Numbered from the stretch's first letter, positions 13,501-21,350 are shown. The stretch is DNA of 64,000 nt from Bemisia tabaci (GCF_918797505.1 NC_092800.1:7590631-7654630), one strand, 5' to 3'. The notes: generated from the sequence alone by a model not told the origin. A program made the numbers and translations.

Positions 13501-13802
13501 AGCGCAATTAAGATAATAAAGAGTTAAGCTCTTATCTAAATATCTCAATTCTCAAAACAAATATCAATTTCGCAAAAATTAAAATTAAACATTTTGACAA
13601 AAATTGGGACTTCTGAGAATTAACCAGAGGATCTTCATGCATCAGGTGTTCTTACAACACCTCTTGAACCCTCTATGCAAAGACTCCTCATTGACATGAG
13701 CCCAAGCAGTTGAAACCCATTTCAGATGTTACCAGAAGATGATTTCTTAATTGTTTCAGATGGAGTCAAAGCAAAATTGTCTTTTATCAGTCAATCATTT
13801 AA
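2879..13802 (+). CDS. BET-family NET (extra-terminal) domain protein, 3' exons
   Basis: Exons 2879-2990, 9818-9973 and 11755-11869 join in compatible phases (1, 1, 2) and encode a NET domain followed by an acidic tail; a possible terminal exon is 13760-13802. In BET proteins (BRD2/3/4, Drosophila fs(1)h) the NET domain recruits chromatin factors and lies C-terminal to two bromodomains. Seen here are the family hallmarks: the [15 protein letters not shown] start, the HIIQSREP-like core ([20 protein letters not shown]) and the [14 protein letters not shown] helix. No bromodomain exon lies in the 2.9 kb upstream inside the window. Either the bromodomains are encoded further upstream, or this is a short NET-only protein starting at the ATG at 2888. 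Introns contain many foldback elements. Confidence 0.75.
3428..3636. repeat. Foldback MITE (AAAAAGC[GA]GGTAACAAGGCT ends)
   Basis: The left end reads GCGGGTAACAAGGCTGAAAT and then an AAAACCAAAACGTT block; the right end is its inverse complement (AACGTTTTGGTTTT, then AGCCTTGTTACCTGC). About 50 bases are inverted at each end. It lies in the first NET intron. Confidence 0.7.
3640..5220. other. Intron sequence without recognisable gene
   Basis: AT-rich intron of the NET gene. A 22-base T tract occurs around 4946-4967. No exon or known element was recognised. Confidence 0.5.
5227..5785. repeat. Element with GGGTGTCTAGT termini and internal direct repeat
   Basis: Termini GGGTGTCTAGT (5227-5237) and its inverse complement (5775-5785) bound a region built of two diverged copies of a roughly 230-base unit rich in ATCAGGATTTGA words (about 5292-5497 and 5555-5785). 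A degenerate end (TTAGACACC) at the middle suggests tandem insertion or duplication of the same element. Confidence 0.65.
6360..6604. repeat. MITE family B (ACGCCGTATGAGC ends), copy 1
   Basis: Terminal inverted repeat GCTAAG(G)AAGAACGCCGTATGAGC with TTGCCAA further in. The inverse end is at 6587-6604. Related copies lie at 39566-39813, 48146-48388 and 49573-49812. Confidence 0.75.
6605..7369. other. Intron sequence with repeated GGGAAA/TCAGGGA words
   Basis: No exon recognised. The sequence has repeated phrases such as CAGGGAAAA and CCGGAAAATTTTTC, suggesting diverged repeats. Confidence 0.4.
7425..7857. repeat. 430-base palindrome (foldback element)
   Basis: Arms of about 200 bases (7425-7630 and 7650-7857) are inverse complements with scattered differences. 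Matching blocks include GTCAGTTGC with GCAACTGAC at the outer ends, TAGAATCGTGTTTTGATGCTTG, the ATATTAGCC block, the TGACGTCA-containing block, and GTGACACCC / CCACCTTGC near the centre. It interrupts a satellite-like monomer. Confidence 0.85.
8309..8945. repeat. Long-TIR MITE (GGCCTGTTGCAAAC ends)
   Basis: Inverted arms of about 200 bases (8309-8515 and 8748-8945). Examples are ATCACGATGAGCGCATC with its inverse at 8867-8883, and ACAGGTGAACATTTCGTTAGAGGA with its inverse around 8756. Termini resemble those of the element at 25502-26127, suggesting one superfamily. Confidence 0.8.
9386..9817. other. Intron end with short tandem units
   Basis: Three diverged roughly 35-base units with ACGGCACCG...ACGAATAA lie at 9440-9523. 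The rest is AT-rich and ends in the acceptor of the second NET exon. Confidence 0.45.
9818..9973 (+). CDS. NET domain exon 2
   Basis: Acceptor TTTGCAG, donor TATT|GTAAGT. The exon encodes about 52 residues containing the NET core: [15 protein letters not shown], then [14 protein letters not shown] and [13 protein letters not shown]. The normal family ends with a basic cluster after this helix; here the sequence runs into GQSY and then an acidic tail, so the C-terminal side is divergent. Confidence 0.85.
9974..11754. other. Intron with 46-base poly-T tract
   Basis: A run of T at 10516-10561 is flanked by sequence resembling nothing recognised. It could be the tail of a minus-strand retroposed copy. 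A short foldback-type phrase with GAAGAAGGGGCTGCCTGAAACGC lies near 10876. No coding exon was seen. Confidence 0.45.
11755..11869 (+). CDS. Acidic tail exon after NET domain
   Basis: Acceptor CCCAG, donor GAGCC|GTAAGT (phase 2), in frame with the NET exons. It encodes an acidic, serine-containing stretch ([20 protein letters not shown]) and then [15 protein letters not shown]. Low complexity makes family assignment impossible. The phase match and splice sites support it. Confidence 0.65.
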
Positions 13803-15120
13803 TAGTTTTTTCATATGATCCTTGTGAAGATCGTAGACATCGACATTCAAACATGACTTTTGGATTGTTTGCTTTCGTTAGTCGAAATTTAAAGGTCCAT
13901 ATCCACAATATAGCATTGTCACATATTTCAATCACATCGTTATACGTGTGTATTACCTACCTCAACAATACAACGGTGAGTCAATGATTTGTTGAAGCAA
14001 AGTTGAGCAAGGCATCGAAGCACATCCTTTTGACACTAGACCACCGCTTCTAATCTAATAGTACTCAAGGACTCATGCACTACATTAAATTGCGAATTAC
14101 GGAGGCTGCAAAGTTTCACCATTAACATTATTTTTGTGTGGAAGATCACAAATGCAGTCGGTCGCGCTGTCCCTTGAAATCGAGTGCCATGTTGATATGC
14201 ATTTGCGTCTGTACTCGAGGGATGCCTTTACTATCCCACTGCACAAAAATAGTGGACAGATCTACTGGGAAATGTTTAAACAAATAATTCGATCACCTTA
14301 AAGTTTGTGTAATTTACTGCAACAATATTTTGCGCTGTTCTCTGAAAAAGATGCTCATATTAATTTTTCTTTTTTTTTTCTTTTTATTAGTATTAAGTGA
14401 CCTTTCACAAGAAAATATACACTTTGTCTCTAAAGAATAAGGTAGAAAATACAAACGACCGAGTAGTTTGTAACTTATCTAAATATGTGAGTGTTAAAAG
14501 TATTAAAATTAATGGTTCAAACCAAGGGGCTGGCCAGTTCCCACGGTTTCACCCGTTTGAGACGTCTGTACTCATTTGAGTTATCTAGTAATAATAATGC
14601 CTCTGTATTGGGGTGGTGATGGAGTCGTCTCTTATAGTTGGTGGCAACTTTGGTTATAAACTGTGAGACAGTTTCCATCCCCAAGTCTCTATGGATACTC
14701 ATATTAATTGCTGCAGTAAAAGTTACAAAACTTTACGACGCCTAAAGAGCGAGGGAACCAAACGATGAATGTGACTCAGGAAAAGAAATCAACGAAACAT
14801 CACAGTCATTATTCCGTGAAGGTACCTTCCAAAGCCAAACAATCCGCGAAATAGCTCTTTTTTGAATGAACGACCAGCCCAGAAGCAGAGTTTCTGACTC
14901 AACAATTCCCTTAAGAGCCATCACAATACGGTGTTTGCAATCACTTGACTGCTGATTCAAGAAGGGAGGGCGAATTATTTGCTAAACGAAAATAAGAAAA
15001 TTTTGATTAGGTTCAAATTTTAGCGTTGTGTCCCCACGACCCTTGCCGTAAAAAAATAACAAACAAAAGCAAGTCCACGTGAAGCTAAAATTGTTAAAAA
15101 AAAAATCAAAAGTTCATTAA
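11870..15120. other. Non-coding stretch
   Basis: Apart from the possible small exon at 13760, nothing supportable as coding was found. A 15-16-base minisatellite (AACAGAATGAAACAG units) lies at about 12583-12620. A G+C-richer block lies at 13258-13440, without recognised identity. Confidence 0.4.
13760..13802 (+). CDS. Possible terminal exon of the NET gene
   Basis: A TTGTTTCAG acceptor precedes a frame that matches the phase-2 donor at 11869 and gives 14 residues ([13 protein letters not shown] after a split proline) and a TAA at 13800-13802. The match is short and could be chance; other acceptors downstream cannot be excluded. Confidence 0.25.
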
Positions 15121-15124
15121 AAAA

Positions 15125-15424
15125 TTATAAGTAAATTTTAAAAAATGGAGACTTACAGTTTTTAGATCGGACTATCAATGTCAGCTGTACCCCTAGGGTC
15201 AGCTGTCGTAGGGTTTTTAGCTCCGTTTTGACAGCTTGATCATGAGCTTTTAACTTAGTGCACCATTTCACTAAGAAAAATACTATTGCAGCAAGAACAA
15301 TCAAAAACAATAAAAGATTTTGAATTAAATCTTGAGTAAAGGTAAAGATAATACACTTGTTATTAGAGTCGTTTACTGAGGAATTAACATCGTTACTCGC
15401 GATTCCCATTTTGAAAGAAAACAT
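15125..15424 (-). CDS. Small single-pass membrane protein ORF, unknown
   Basis: A 99-codon minus-strand frame. A second in-frame ATG (codon 6) gives a product starting MGIASNDVNSS. It has a polar N-terminus with two N-x-[ST] sites, one clear hydrophobic helix (NLLLFLIVLAAIVFFLV), then a basic Cys-containing border (KWCTKLK) and a charged helix. It lies just downstream (minus strand) of the LTR element cluster and shares no motif with the EIINTG membrane ORFs. It may be a host microprotein, an element-derived ORF or chance. No family is recognised. Confidence 0.35.
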   Translation of the reverse strand: MFSFKMGIASNDVNSSVNDSNNKCIIFTFTQDLIQNLLLFLIVLAAIVFFLVKWCTKLKAHDQAVKTELKTLRQLTLGVQLTLIVRSKNCKSPFFKIYL

Positions 15425-15820
15425 ATTGAAAAAAGTTTAAGGAAAAAGCACTAGAAGTTAACTCGATGGCTGGAGGAGTGAGACATGCTAAAAATGTGAG
15501 AGCATCTCTTAAAAATTCTTAAAAAAAAGGATATGAAATAGCGGAAATTGCAAATGAGTTCCCTTCCGCGTATTGTGTTATCACAATCCTTACCAGAAAG
15601 TAAGTCCACGTAGAACGAAGAATTAGGAAACAAGGTATGACTCAGAAATTTAATATTTTTTAAGAGAATATGTAGTAAAAAGTTCGTAGAATTTTTTCAA
15701 TTTTGATACATGAACAATTTCCCCTGTTGCCTTATTGAATTTTCCCATGTTGATCACATAATTTAGATCATTAATTCTTTTAACAACGTTCGTGACCTGT
15801 CTCTCGAGGCGTGCCGTCCT

Positions 15821-16115
15821 TTATTTCTGCGAGCGTCTGAACCAATAATAGCAGCCAATTGCTATGACGATGGCTCTTAGAAGGAATTGAGGATGGTCAT
15901 ACCTGGATAGGTTTGGCGCTGGCCCCGTTTTGATAATTTCCAGTTTCTCTTCCGACCCGAGAATGTTCATTTCGGCTTCGAACACGATTTCTTGGTGCAC
16001 TAGGGTGATGGTGGTGGTTGGCGGTTTCGTTGGTTGTTTACACTTGTCTGCCCCGAAATGGTCTAGACACCAAATCTTTTGGAACCACGAGGCGGGTGCC
16101 AGCGTGATGTCCTAC
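15821..16115 (-). pseudogene. EIINTG-type membrane ORF, fragment 1 (retroelement)
   Basis: The minus-strand frame opens after a TAG near 16113 and ends at TAA 15821-15823. It carries the same order of landmarks as the copies at 19585 and 20542: a W-F-x-K-[IL]-W-C-x-D-H-F-G motif, a Thr/Pro-rich linker, an EKLEII block, a Y-D-H near the membrane, and one hydrophobic helix followed by a short basic tail. The start is lost, so it is a remnant. It probably came from the 3' end of an LTR retroelement, where env-like genes normally lie, but no fusion-protein family is recognised. Confidence 0.6.
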
Positions 16116-16176
16116 GAATACTTGCTTCAGCACTAAGTTGTCACAAAAAATGAAATAGATTTACATACGTATGCCT

Positions 16177-16590
16177 TTAAACTTGTGTAGGAAACAGTGT
16201 AACTTTTTTCTGCTGCTGCTGTCTCAAATGAGCCATTGCGTATGAGAGTGCCACTTTCTGCTGCTTTGTCTTGCGGCAGTGCCTTCTGATGAGGTATCCC
16301 GCAAAGAGTAGGAACAGCGTGACTATGAAAAATGATTGGATGTGGTCCACGTGAGGCAGTGAAAGGCCGCGCGCGTCTCCCGTGTTGATGATTTCAATTT
16401 TTTCATCATCACCGATGAATCCCATGTTGCTAGGTTGGTTCTGTAAGACGCCGTCTAGAATGACAATAGGTGGTCGTGTCGTTGCCGGGGCCTTTGTGCG
16501 TTTGAAGTATTGATACCAGAAGTTATGGTTACTGCGGTGGACAGCCAGTGTAAACAAACTAATGTCAATGTCCGGGATGGAATCTGGCAC
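16177..16590 (-). CDS. EIINTG-type membrane ORF, copy 2 (retroelement)
   Basis: An open minus-strand frame of 137 codons. The N-terminal half is soluble and aromatic (NFWYQYFKRTKAPATTRPP); GFIGDDEKIEIINTGDARGL follows, then DHIQ, one hydrophobic helix (FFIVTLFLLFAGYLI), an Arg/Cys border (RRHCRK) and a Gln-rich tail. It belongs to the same sub-type as 22021-22371. The frame is open upstream of the first ATG, so it may be the C-terminal end of a longer protein. It is inferred to be a membrane-anchored product of a minus-strand LTR element. Confidence 0.6.
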   Translation of the reverse strand: MPDSIPDIDISLFTLAVHRSNHNFWYQYFKRTKAPATTRPPIVILDGVLQNQPSNMGFIGDDEKIEIINTGDARGLSLPHVDHIQSFFIVTLFLLFAGYLIRRHCRKTKQQKVALSYAMAHLRQQQQKKVTLFPTQV

Positions 16591-17011
16591 GCGACTGTAG
16601 AAGGACGAGAGAGCACTGTATCCAGGAAGCAGTATGCGCCTGCATTAATAGTTGGCGTAGGTCGGAACGTTATCACGTTTGATAAGCGATGAGTCGGCGA
16701 GCGGCGGCGTGTAGTAAAGAATGTTTCTCATGAACAGCGCACGGTGATAAGTTTATAGCACGAACACGGATAATGACTAATTTTGATATAATATTCCGCG
16801 TACGAAACAGGTGAGTAATGTACATGAGTAATAATATGAGTAATCTATGCGTAATACTGACGGAAATGTCTGATAAATAACCGCACGTATATAATTTTAT
16901 AATGTATATATGATATGAAATATTATTTTGATACAAAGACCTCTGGATTATTGGCTTCCAGCGATTGACAGACTGTGTGGAAGAACCAAGTCGTGGCGAT
17001 CAGTTGCTGGT

Positions 17012-17335
17012 TCAAGCTCCTTTAGCATCCCCTGAGCTGCCTGCCGTCAAGTTTGTCATCTTCTCTAAAGCCGACATAAACTCATATGAATGCTGCACGA
17101 GTAAACATTTGCGGACATTATCTAGTGTTACTTGAGAGTCCGGGGCTGATTCTAGGAACATTTCGTTTTTCGGTCTTGGTGCTGGTTTTCTTACTTCTTT
17201 GTTCTTTGGTTTCTTGGCCACTGGTGATTCTGGGCGTTGCCTGTCCGTCGGCGAGTAAATGGAATCCGACAGTTCGCCAATGTCAATTAGTGCATTGAAT
17301 GTGCTACTGTCGGAATAAATCGTTGTCGTACTCAT
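17012..17335 (-). CDS. Small acidic/basic ORF inside LTR element, unknown
   Basis: A 107-codon frame starting at ATG 17333-17335 and ending in TGA. The product has a Ser/Thr-rich start (MSTTTIYSDSSTFNAL), a basic Pro/Lys middle (VAKKPKNKEVRKPAPRPKN) and a helical C-terminal part. It lies between the gag-like start (17543-17797) and a membrane ORF (16177-16590) on the same strand. The family is not recognised; it could be an accessory or structural ORF of the element. Confidence 0.4.
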   Translation of the reverse strand: MSTTTIYSDSSTFNALIDIGELSDSIYSPTDRQRPESPVAKKPKNKEVRKPAPRPKNEMFLESAPDSQVTLDNVRKCLLVQHSYEFMSALEKMTNLTAGSSGDAKGA

Positions 17336-17542
17336 GTTGAACGGAACTGAGAACGTAACTGCACTTAAGTGAATCGCGAAACGAGAAAAACTTTGCGCAC
17401 TGCTTGGACACTAGTAATATCGCAGAACTGGAGCGTGTGTAAGTTAGGATTGAGACTGATAAATTTTACAAAGAAAACTGTTTTATATATATCTGATAAT
17501 TCCGGATTGCTTATCTTAGTCTCGGATTTGTCACATTATGGC

Positions 17543-17797
17543 TTATATCTGTCCGGCCGATTGTTCCCGCAAATGTTCCCGGGTGCGCGAGTCGGCAACA
17601 CCGCGGACGAGTTGAATGCCTAGCATGAAGGGGGCCAGGTCTTTATTGCATGGGCACGTGGATGTGAAGTCGCAATCAACCGCTGCTTTCTGCAGTGCGC
17701 TTTGTTTTGTGTCTGCAGATTCCTGTATTTGCTTGAGGACCTTTGTTTGATTCTCCTGGAAGTTCTCAAGGAGCGTCTTGAGTTGTTGCGCGTCCAT
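17543..17797 (-). pseudogene. Gag N-terminal fragment of LTR retrotransposon
   Basis: The minus-strand frame begins MDAQQLKTLLENFQENQTKV about 175 bases downstream of the LTR at 17974-18196. It continues into a C-D-F-T-S-T-C-P-C motif and an LVRGVADSRTREHLREQ stretch typical of Ty3/gypsy-type Gag capsid starts. It stops after about 85 codons; the rest of gag and pol is missing, so the element is internally deleted. Confidence 0.65.
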
Positions 17798-17954
17798 GGT
17801 GAGTAGCACTAATGACAGTCGAGCGATTAAGAAAAGAAAAGCACTGGAAAAGGGAAATTATGTTAATTGCGGGTTTTTTTTTTTATTTTCTCACGCGAAA
17901 CGAGAAAAATATATATTTGACGGGGTTTCGCGAGTGTGTATGCACGCGTATAAC

Positions 17955-17973
17955 CGATTGACTCGTCGCCAAT
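17955..17973 (-). promoter_or_regulatory. Candidate primer binding site
   Basis: Immediately after the LTR end (minus strand TCACAACA) the sequence reads ATTGGCGACGAGTC, beginning with TGG one to two bases after the LTR, as expected for a tRNA primer site of an insect LTR element. The tRNA was not identified. Confidence 0.5.
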
Positions 17974-18196
17974 TGTTGTGACCCTAACTCTAGGCTAGGG
18001 GAGCAATCGAGGAATGGAAGAGAGAACACTTGGGATGTGGACATATGAAACTGTACTCGACGACTGAAGACGGGAGGCGACCGGGCTTGCCTTACGGGCA
18101 AGCACCGGAAGCCGGTACAGTGCGTGGAAGGAGACTGCCGCCGGAAAGATGTGTCACTGATGGTGACACATCCGATACTATGAAATGGCCATGACA
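17974..18196 (-). repeat. LTR 1 (5' LTR, 223 bases)
   Basis: Bounded by TG...CA on both strands (minus strand TGTCATGGCC to TCACAACA). It is followed on the minus strand by a primer site and a gag start, so it acts as the 5' LTR of the remnant running down to about 16.2 kb. It has the same length as LTR 3 (19234-19456) and clear homology to it. Confidence 0.75.
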
Positions 18197-18204
18197 AATC
18201 AGGA

Positions 18205-18390
18205 AGGGTGGAATGAGAAGAACAGAGGTACGAATAAACCGACTATACTTTACGCCTTACTGAGACTGGCTCGCGATCGGTCTGCCTTGCGTGCAAGATC
18301 GGACGCGGTGACATGGCGTGGCGGGGAGACTGCCGCTAGAAAGCATGTGTCATGGATGATGACACATCTAGGGCTAGAAAGGCCATGACA
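18205..18390 (-). repeat. LTR 2 (3' LTR, truncated)
   Basis: Shares the TGCCTTGCGTGCAAG and GTGTCA...TGACACATC blocks and the GGCCATGACA terminus with LTR 1 and LTR 3, but lacks roughly the first 40 plus-strand bases and abuts LTR 1. It is preceded on the minus strand by a polypurine tract, so it is a 3' LTR. Confidence 0.6.
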
Positions 18391-18403
18391 GTCTCCCCCA
18401 CAG
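18391..18403 (-). promoter_or_regulatory. Polypurine tract
   Basis: Minus-strand CTGTGGGGGAGAC sits directly against the LTR start TGTCATGG. The same tract adjoins LTR 3 (19457-19469); diverged versions adjoin LTR 5 (21757-21766) and LTR 6 (23170-23180). It primes plus-strand DNA synthesis in LTR elements. Confidence 0.7.
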
Positions 18404-18777
18404 ATCTTGTGATCGAGAAAAAGGAAAAATCCCCCCCCCCCCCCCCCACAGATCTTTTGATCGAGAGGAAGGAAAAATTTGTGAAACTGTAGGGTAACAC
18501 AGGCAAATTTGAAAAATGAATGTAAACTCGATCATAGGCATCGAAATAACAATTGAATATCAAATAAAATTTATTGTCCTCGAATTGGGCTGGGTCGGCA
18601 CTCTGCTCTGTCCCTGGTGAGCTCTAAGTGGCGGCTGCAGACTGTGCTCGGCAGGCGAAGCCGGGTGCTCGTTGCCGCATTTGTTGTATCAGGGCGGCCC
18701 TGCTGCGGGCTTTAACTGCCAATCGTGGTGGCGAGGCTCCGCGGGTAGACTTTGGTGGGCTCCTGTGGTTTACGTCT

Positions 18778-19146
18778 CTATGAGGCTGCAGGCGAGACGA
18801 GGAGGAGGCGGATGATTGCCCGATGGAGGATTATGTGGTGTCTCCCACCACATTCTCGGCACCCTTTTTGGGAGTTGCACCTTTCCAACTGGTGATTTCC
18901 TAGGCAGTTCGTGCATCTGCCGCTGCGGCGGATCTTGTCGAGCCTGGCTCGTGATGGTAATTGCATTAACTCGGGGCAAATCATCGAGACGTGCTCTAGC
19001 GCGCAATAGTTGCACGCACGTTGGGCGATCGGCGGACGGCGGTCGGTTCCTCGTGGTGACGGCACGGAGACAACGTTCCTCAGGTCTCCGCGGTATACGA
19101 CGCTTCTTACGGAAGAGGCGGATGATGATGAGCTGGAGTCTTCCAT
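18778..19146 (-). pseudogene. Triple zinc-knuckle Gag fragment (BEL/Pao-like)
   Basis: The frame from ATG 19144-19146 has a Ser-rich leader, then three Cys/His knuckles spaced C-x2-C-x3-H-x4-C (CNYCALEHVSMIC; CTNCLGNHQLERC) and C-x2-C-x3-H-x4-H (CRECGGRHHIILH). This spacing differs from the retroviral C-x2-C-x4-H-x4-C and resembles BEL/Pao-type Gag. After the third knuckle the frame runs out within 11 codons, while another frame stays open past 18650, so a one-base shift is likely. An AATAAA (minus) near 18567 follows. Confidence 0.65.
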
Positions 19147-19233
19147 AATACCTGAAAAGGAGATTTGAGTTAGGCTGGAAATGCCTAACCAATGCTTGCT
19201 CTGGCGGCGCGGTGGATTATGCATCGTCCAATG

Positions 19234-19456
19234 TGTTGTGACCCTATCTGTGGAACTAGGGGAGCAATCGAGAGGGAAAGAAAAGAACACGATAGGTGAT
19301 GCTCTGATGCAGTGTACTCGATGACTGAGTGTGGATGATCCGTCGGGCTTGCCTTACGAGCAAGACCGGACGTGATTATACAGTGTGGCAGGAGACTGCC
19401 GCCGGATGGATGTGTCACAGAAGGTGACACATCGGATACTATGAAAGGCCATGACA
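19234..19456 (-). repeat. LTR 3 (3' LTR of young element)
   Basis: TGTTGTGACC...GGCCATGACA on the plus strand. It contains a TATA-like TGTATAATC on the minus strand (about 19375). The polypurine tract complement GTCTCCCCCACAG follows at 19457. Confidence 0.8.
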
Positions 19457-19584
19457 GTCTCCCCCACAGATCTTGTCTTCAAGATCGAGAAAAGAGAAAA
19501 ATCAGAGAAAAGAGAAAAAAAAATAATTTTTTTTTTTTTTTTTTTTTTGAAAATTAATAAAAAAGAAATTATTTATATATTATA

Positions 19585-20011
19585 TTACATAGTTGGCATT
19601 TTGATATGCAAGTCCTGTGATGGTTTGATTTCTTTCATTTCTGCGTCTGGCACGTGAAGATTTATCAACTGTCTAACCTGAGTATTGAGTCGCTGTTGTG
19701 TTTTCTTCTGATGACGTTTGTACACATAGTATAGTCCGAAAGCGATGATGATTCCGATGAGAATAAATTGCAGGTGGTCATATGCGGATGGTCGCGACGT
19801 AGATACGTTAGGAGATGGGCCGGTATTAATTATCTCTAGTTTTTCTTCCGTTCCAAGAATGTTCATCGTGATTTCAAAAATTATGTTCTTGGGGGTGGTG
19901 GTTATTCTGGGTGGTTCAGTTGGTATCCGGCACTTTCCTGAGCCAAAATGGTCTGCACACCAGAGTCTCCTGAACCAGTCGAGGATTGCCAGGGTTGTTG
20001 GAGTTCACTAA
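19585..20011 (-). pseudogene. EIINTG-type membrane ORF, copy 3 (retroelement)
   Basis: The minus-strand frame opens after a TGA near 20009 and ends at TAG near 19588. Landmarks: W-F-R-R-L-W-C-A-D-H-F-G, a Thr/Pro linker, MNILGTEEKLEIINTGPSP, YDHLQ, one hydrophobic helix (FILIGIIIAFGLYYV), then basic YKRHQKK and a charged tail. It lies between the internal deletion point and the polypurine tract, the usual env position. It could encode only the C-terminal end of a larger membrane protein. It is the best preserved of the WF/DHFG sub-type. Confidence 0.65.
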
Positions 20012-20024
20012 TTTGTCCGAAAGT

Positions 20025-20276
20025 TTATTGATTTTCGTTCACGCACGAGGGTTTTGAAGGGAATACGAACTTATCGCGTTGGTGGAATTGAAGTATTTTG
20101 AATAATTCTGCTGTAATATCCCTTTTTTTTGTAAAAAAGTAAAACAGTAGCACACGGAAATTGAAGTACTCGTTTCCCGGAATGATTCTTTCGAAATCTG
20201 GTAGGCAACCTTCCACTTTTGCGCGTTCAATCTCAGCGTCGATAATTTCACCAAGTGTGTAGAAAGAAAAGAACAC
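20025..20276 (-). pseudogene. Conserved retroelement domain (GEI-[ED]-x-EI...FF), copy A
   Basis: The minus-strand frame shows LGEIIDAEIERAKVEG, then a P-x-F...IP turn, an F-rich helix and AELFKILQF. The same landmark order recurs at about 20961-21350. Its family is unknown. It ends at the junction with truncated LTR 4, so its N-terminal side is cut by the internal deletion. Confidence 0.45.
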
Positions 20277-20442
20277 GATAGGTGATGCTCTGATGCAGTG
20301 TACTCGATGACTGAGTGTGGATGATCCGTCGGGCTTGCCTTACGAGCAAGACCGGACGTGATTATACAGTGTGGCAGGAGACTGCCGCCGGATGGATGTG
20401 TCACAGAAGGTGACACATCGGATACTATGAAAGGCCATGACA
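20262..20442 (-). repeat. LTR 4 (5' LTR of young element, truncated)
   Basis: By eye it matches 19276-19456 without difference. It lacks the interior 40 bases that would adjoin the primer site. Confidence 0.8.
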
Positions 20443-20541
20443 CAATGGAAGCGGGAAAAGCCCGTGGACCGGCCAGAGTAGTTTCCCTTGGGGAGTGCGC
20501 ACTGTTGCGACCCGCACTCTTTCGTCGGCGCCGGGATGGAT

Positions 20542-20859
20542 CTAGAGATGATCGTAGGGTGAAGGCTGGTTCGAAGCCGAAAGATTCGGTGATGGGCCTG
20601 TGTTGATTATTTCAAGCTTTTCTTCTGTGCCGAATAAGTTCATTGTGGCCTCAAAGATTATTGGTTGGGGTGACGTTGAGGTAACGGATGGAAGTTGTTG
20701 GGACGTCGTCTGCAAGCACTGTTTTCCCCCAAAGTGATCTAGACACCACAGTTTGAGAAACAGCGACGGTGCCAGGGTTGCTAGTTGGATCTTCTTGCGT
20801 TGGGGGTTGGTTTCTTTGCAGTTGTCTTTCGCGTTCCTCGTTAAAAAAGTTGTCTTCAA
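20542..20859 (-). pseudogene. EIINTG-type membrane ORF, fragment 4 (retroelement)
   Basis: The minus-strand frame carries the LKLWCLDHFG motif, a Thr/Ser-rich linker, FGTEEKLEIINTGPSPNLSA and YDHL. It then stops before any hydrophobic helix, so the membrane anchor is lost. The frame is open upstream for about 30 codons, which hints that the conserved part is the tail of a longer protein. Confidence 0.55.
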
Positions 20860-20960
20860 AGGCGTTCACTGCTTGGTCCGATTGGTGAGAATTAAGTCTA
20901 AGAAAACGTGCAAACCAAAGTGACGAAGATGATTTACCTTGCGGAATGTTCATCGGAGTG

Positions 20961-21350
20961 TTACGCGAATTCGTAAGGTTGTCTTCGGGAAAAAGGAAGT
21001 ATGGCGAATAATTCCCGGATGTAGTAATCCGTATCTTTGAAGAAGTTGATGACTTCGAGAACTTCCGGGTCTATAACTGAGAAATGTTCTCTGAGGTTCG
21101 CAGACGAATTTTCCCGTTTAAAATTTTTCCGCACTTTTGATACTAGAGCTGTAGTTATTTGCGTCACGGAAGGTTACAAACGCAAGAATTCTGGGCTTTG
21201 CTCCGAACAGAAAAATGAAAGAAATTCTCGCAGTTTTGTATAATCCTCATCGGGGATTCAGGAATTGAAGTTAGGACCGTACGGATTGGTTTTTCCGCGG
21301 GCGATTTCCTGATTCAAAAGTTCACCGATTTGGTTGAGTAACGACACTTG
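20961..21350 (-). pseudogene. Conserved retroelement domain, copy B
   Basis: The minus-strand frames between 21350 and 20961 show the same landmarks as copy A: GELLNQEIARGK, then P-x-F, a Y...LREFLSFF stretch, and later YYIRELFAILPFSRR. Stops break it into pieces, so it is a remnant lying upstream of membrane-ORF fragment 4. Function unknown. Confidence 0.4.

Larger units (their letters stand above)
19234..20442 (-). mobile_element. Young LTR retroelement deletion derivative with target duplication
   Basis: It contains LTR 3 (19234-19456), a polypurine tract, a membrane ORF (19585-20011), a conserved-domain fragment (20025-20276) and LTR 4 (20262-20442). By eye, LTR 3 and LTR 4 match base for base over about 180 bases. 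CAATG flanks both sides (19229-19233 and 20443-20447), a 5-base target duplication. The 5' LTR lost about 40 bases together with primer site, gag and pol in one internal deletion. It sits inside an older element, separating the zinc-knuckle gag from the fragment at 20448-20859. Confidence 0.8.

Noticed and set aside
18770..19192. 140-codon minus-strand frame overlapping the zinc-knuckle Gag
   Set aside because: It is the wrong frame of the knuckle region; the frame with ordered Cys/His is 18778-19146.
16113..20829. TAG triplets just before the conserved part of membrane ORF copies as a splice acceptor for a spliced env-like transcript
   Set aside because: In the copy at 20542-20859 the frame is open upstream through the same place, so the TAG is more simply a chance feature or a decayed codon.
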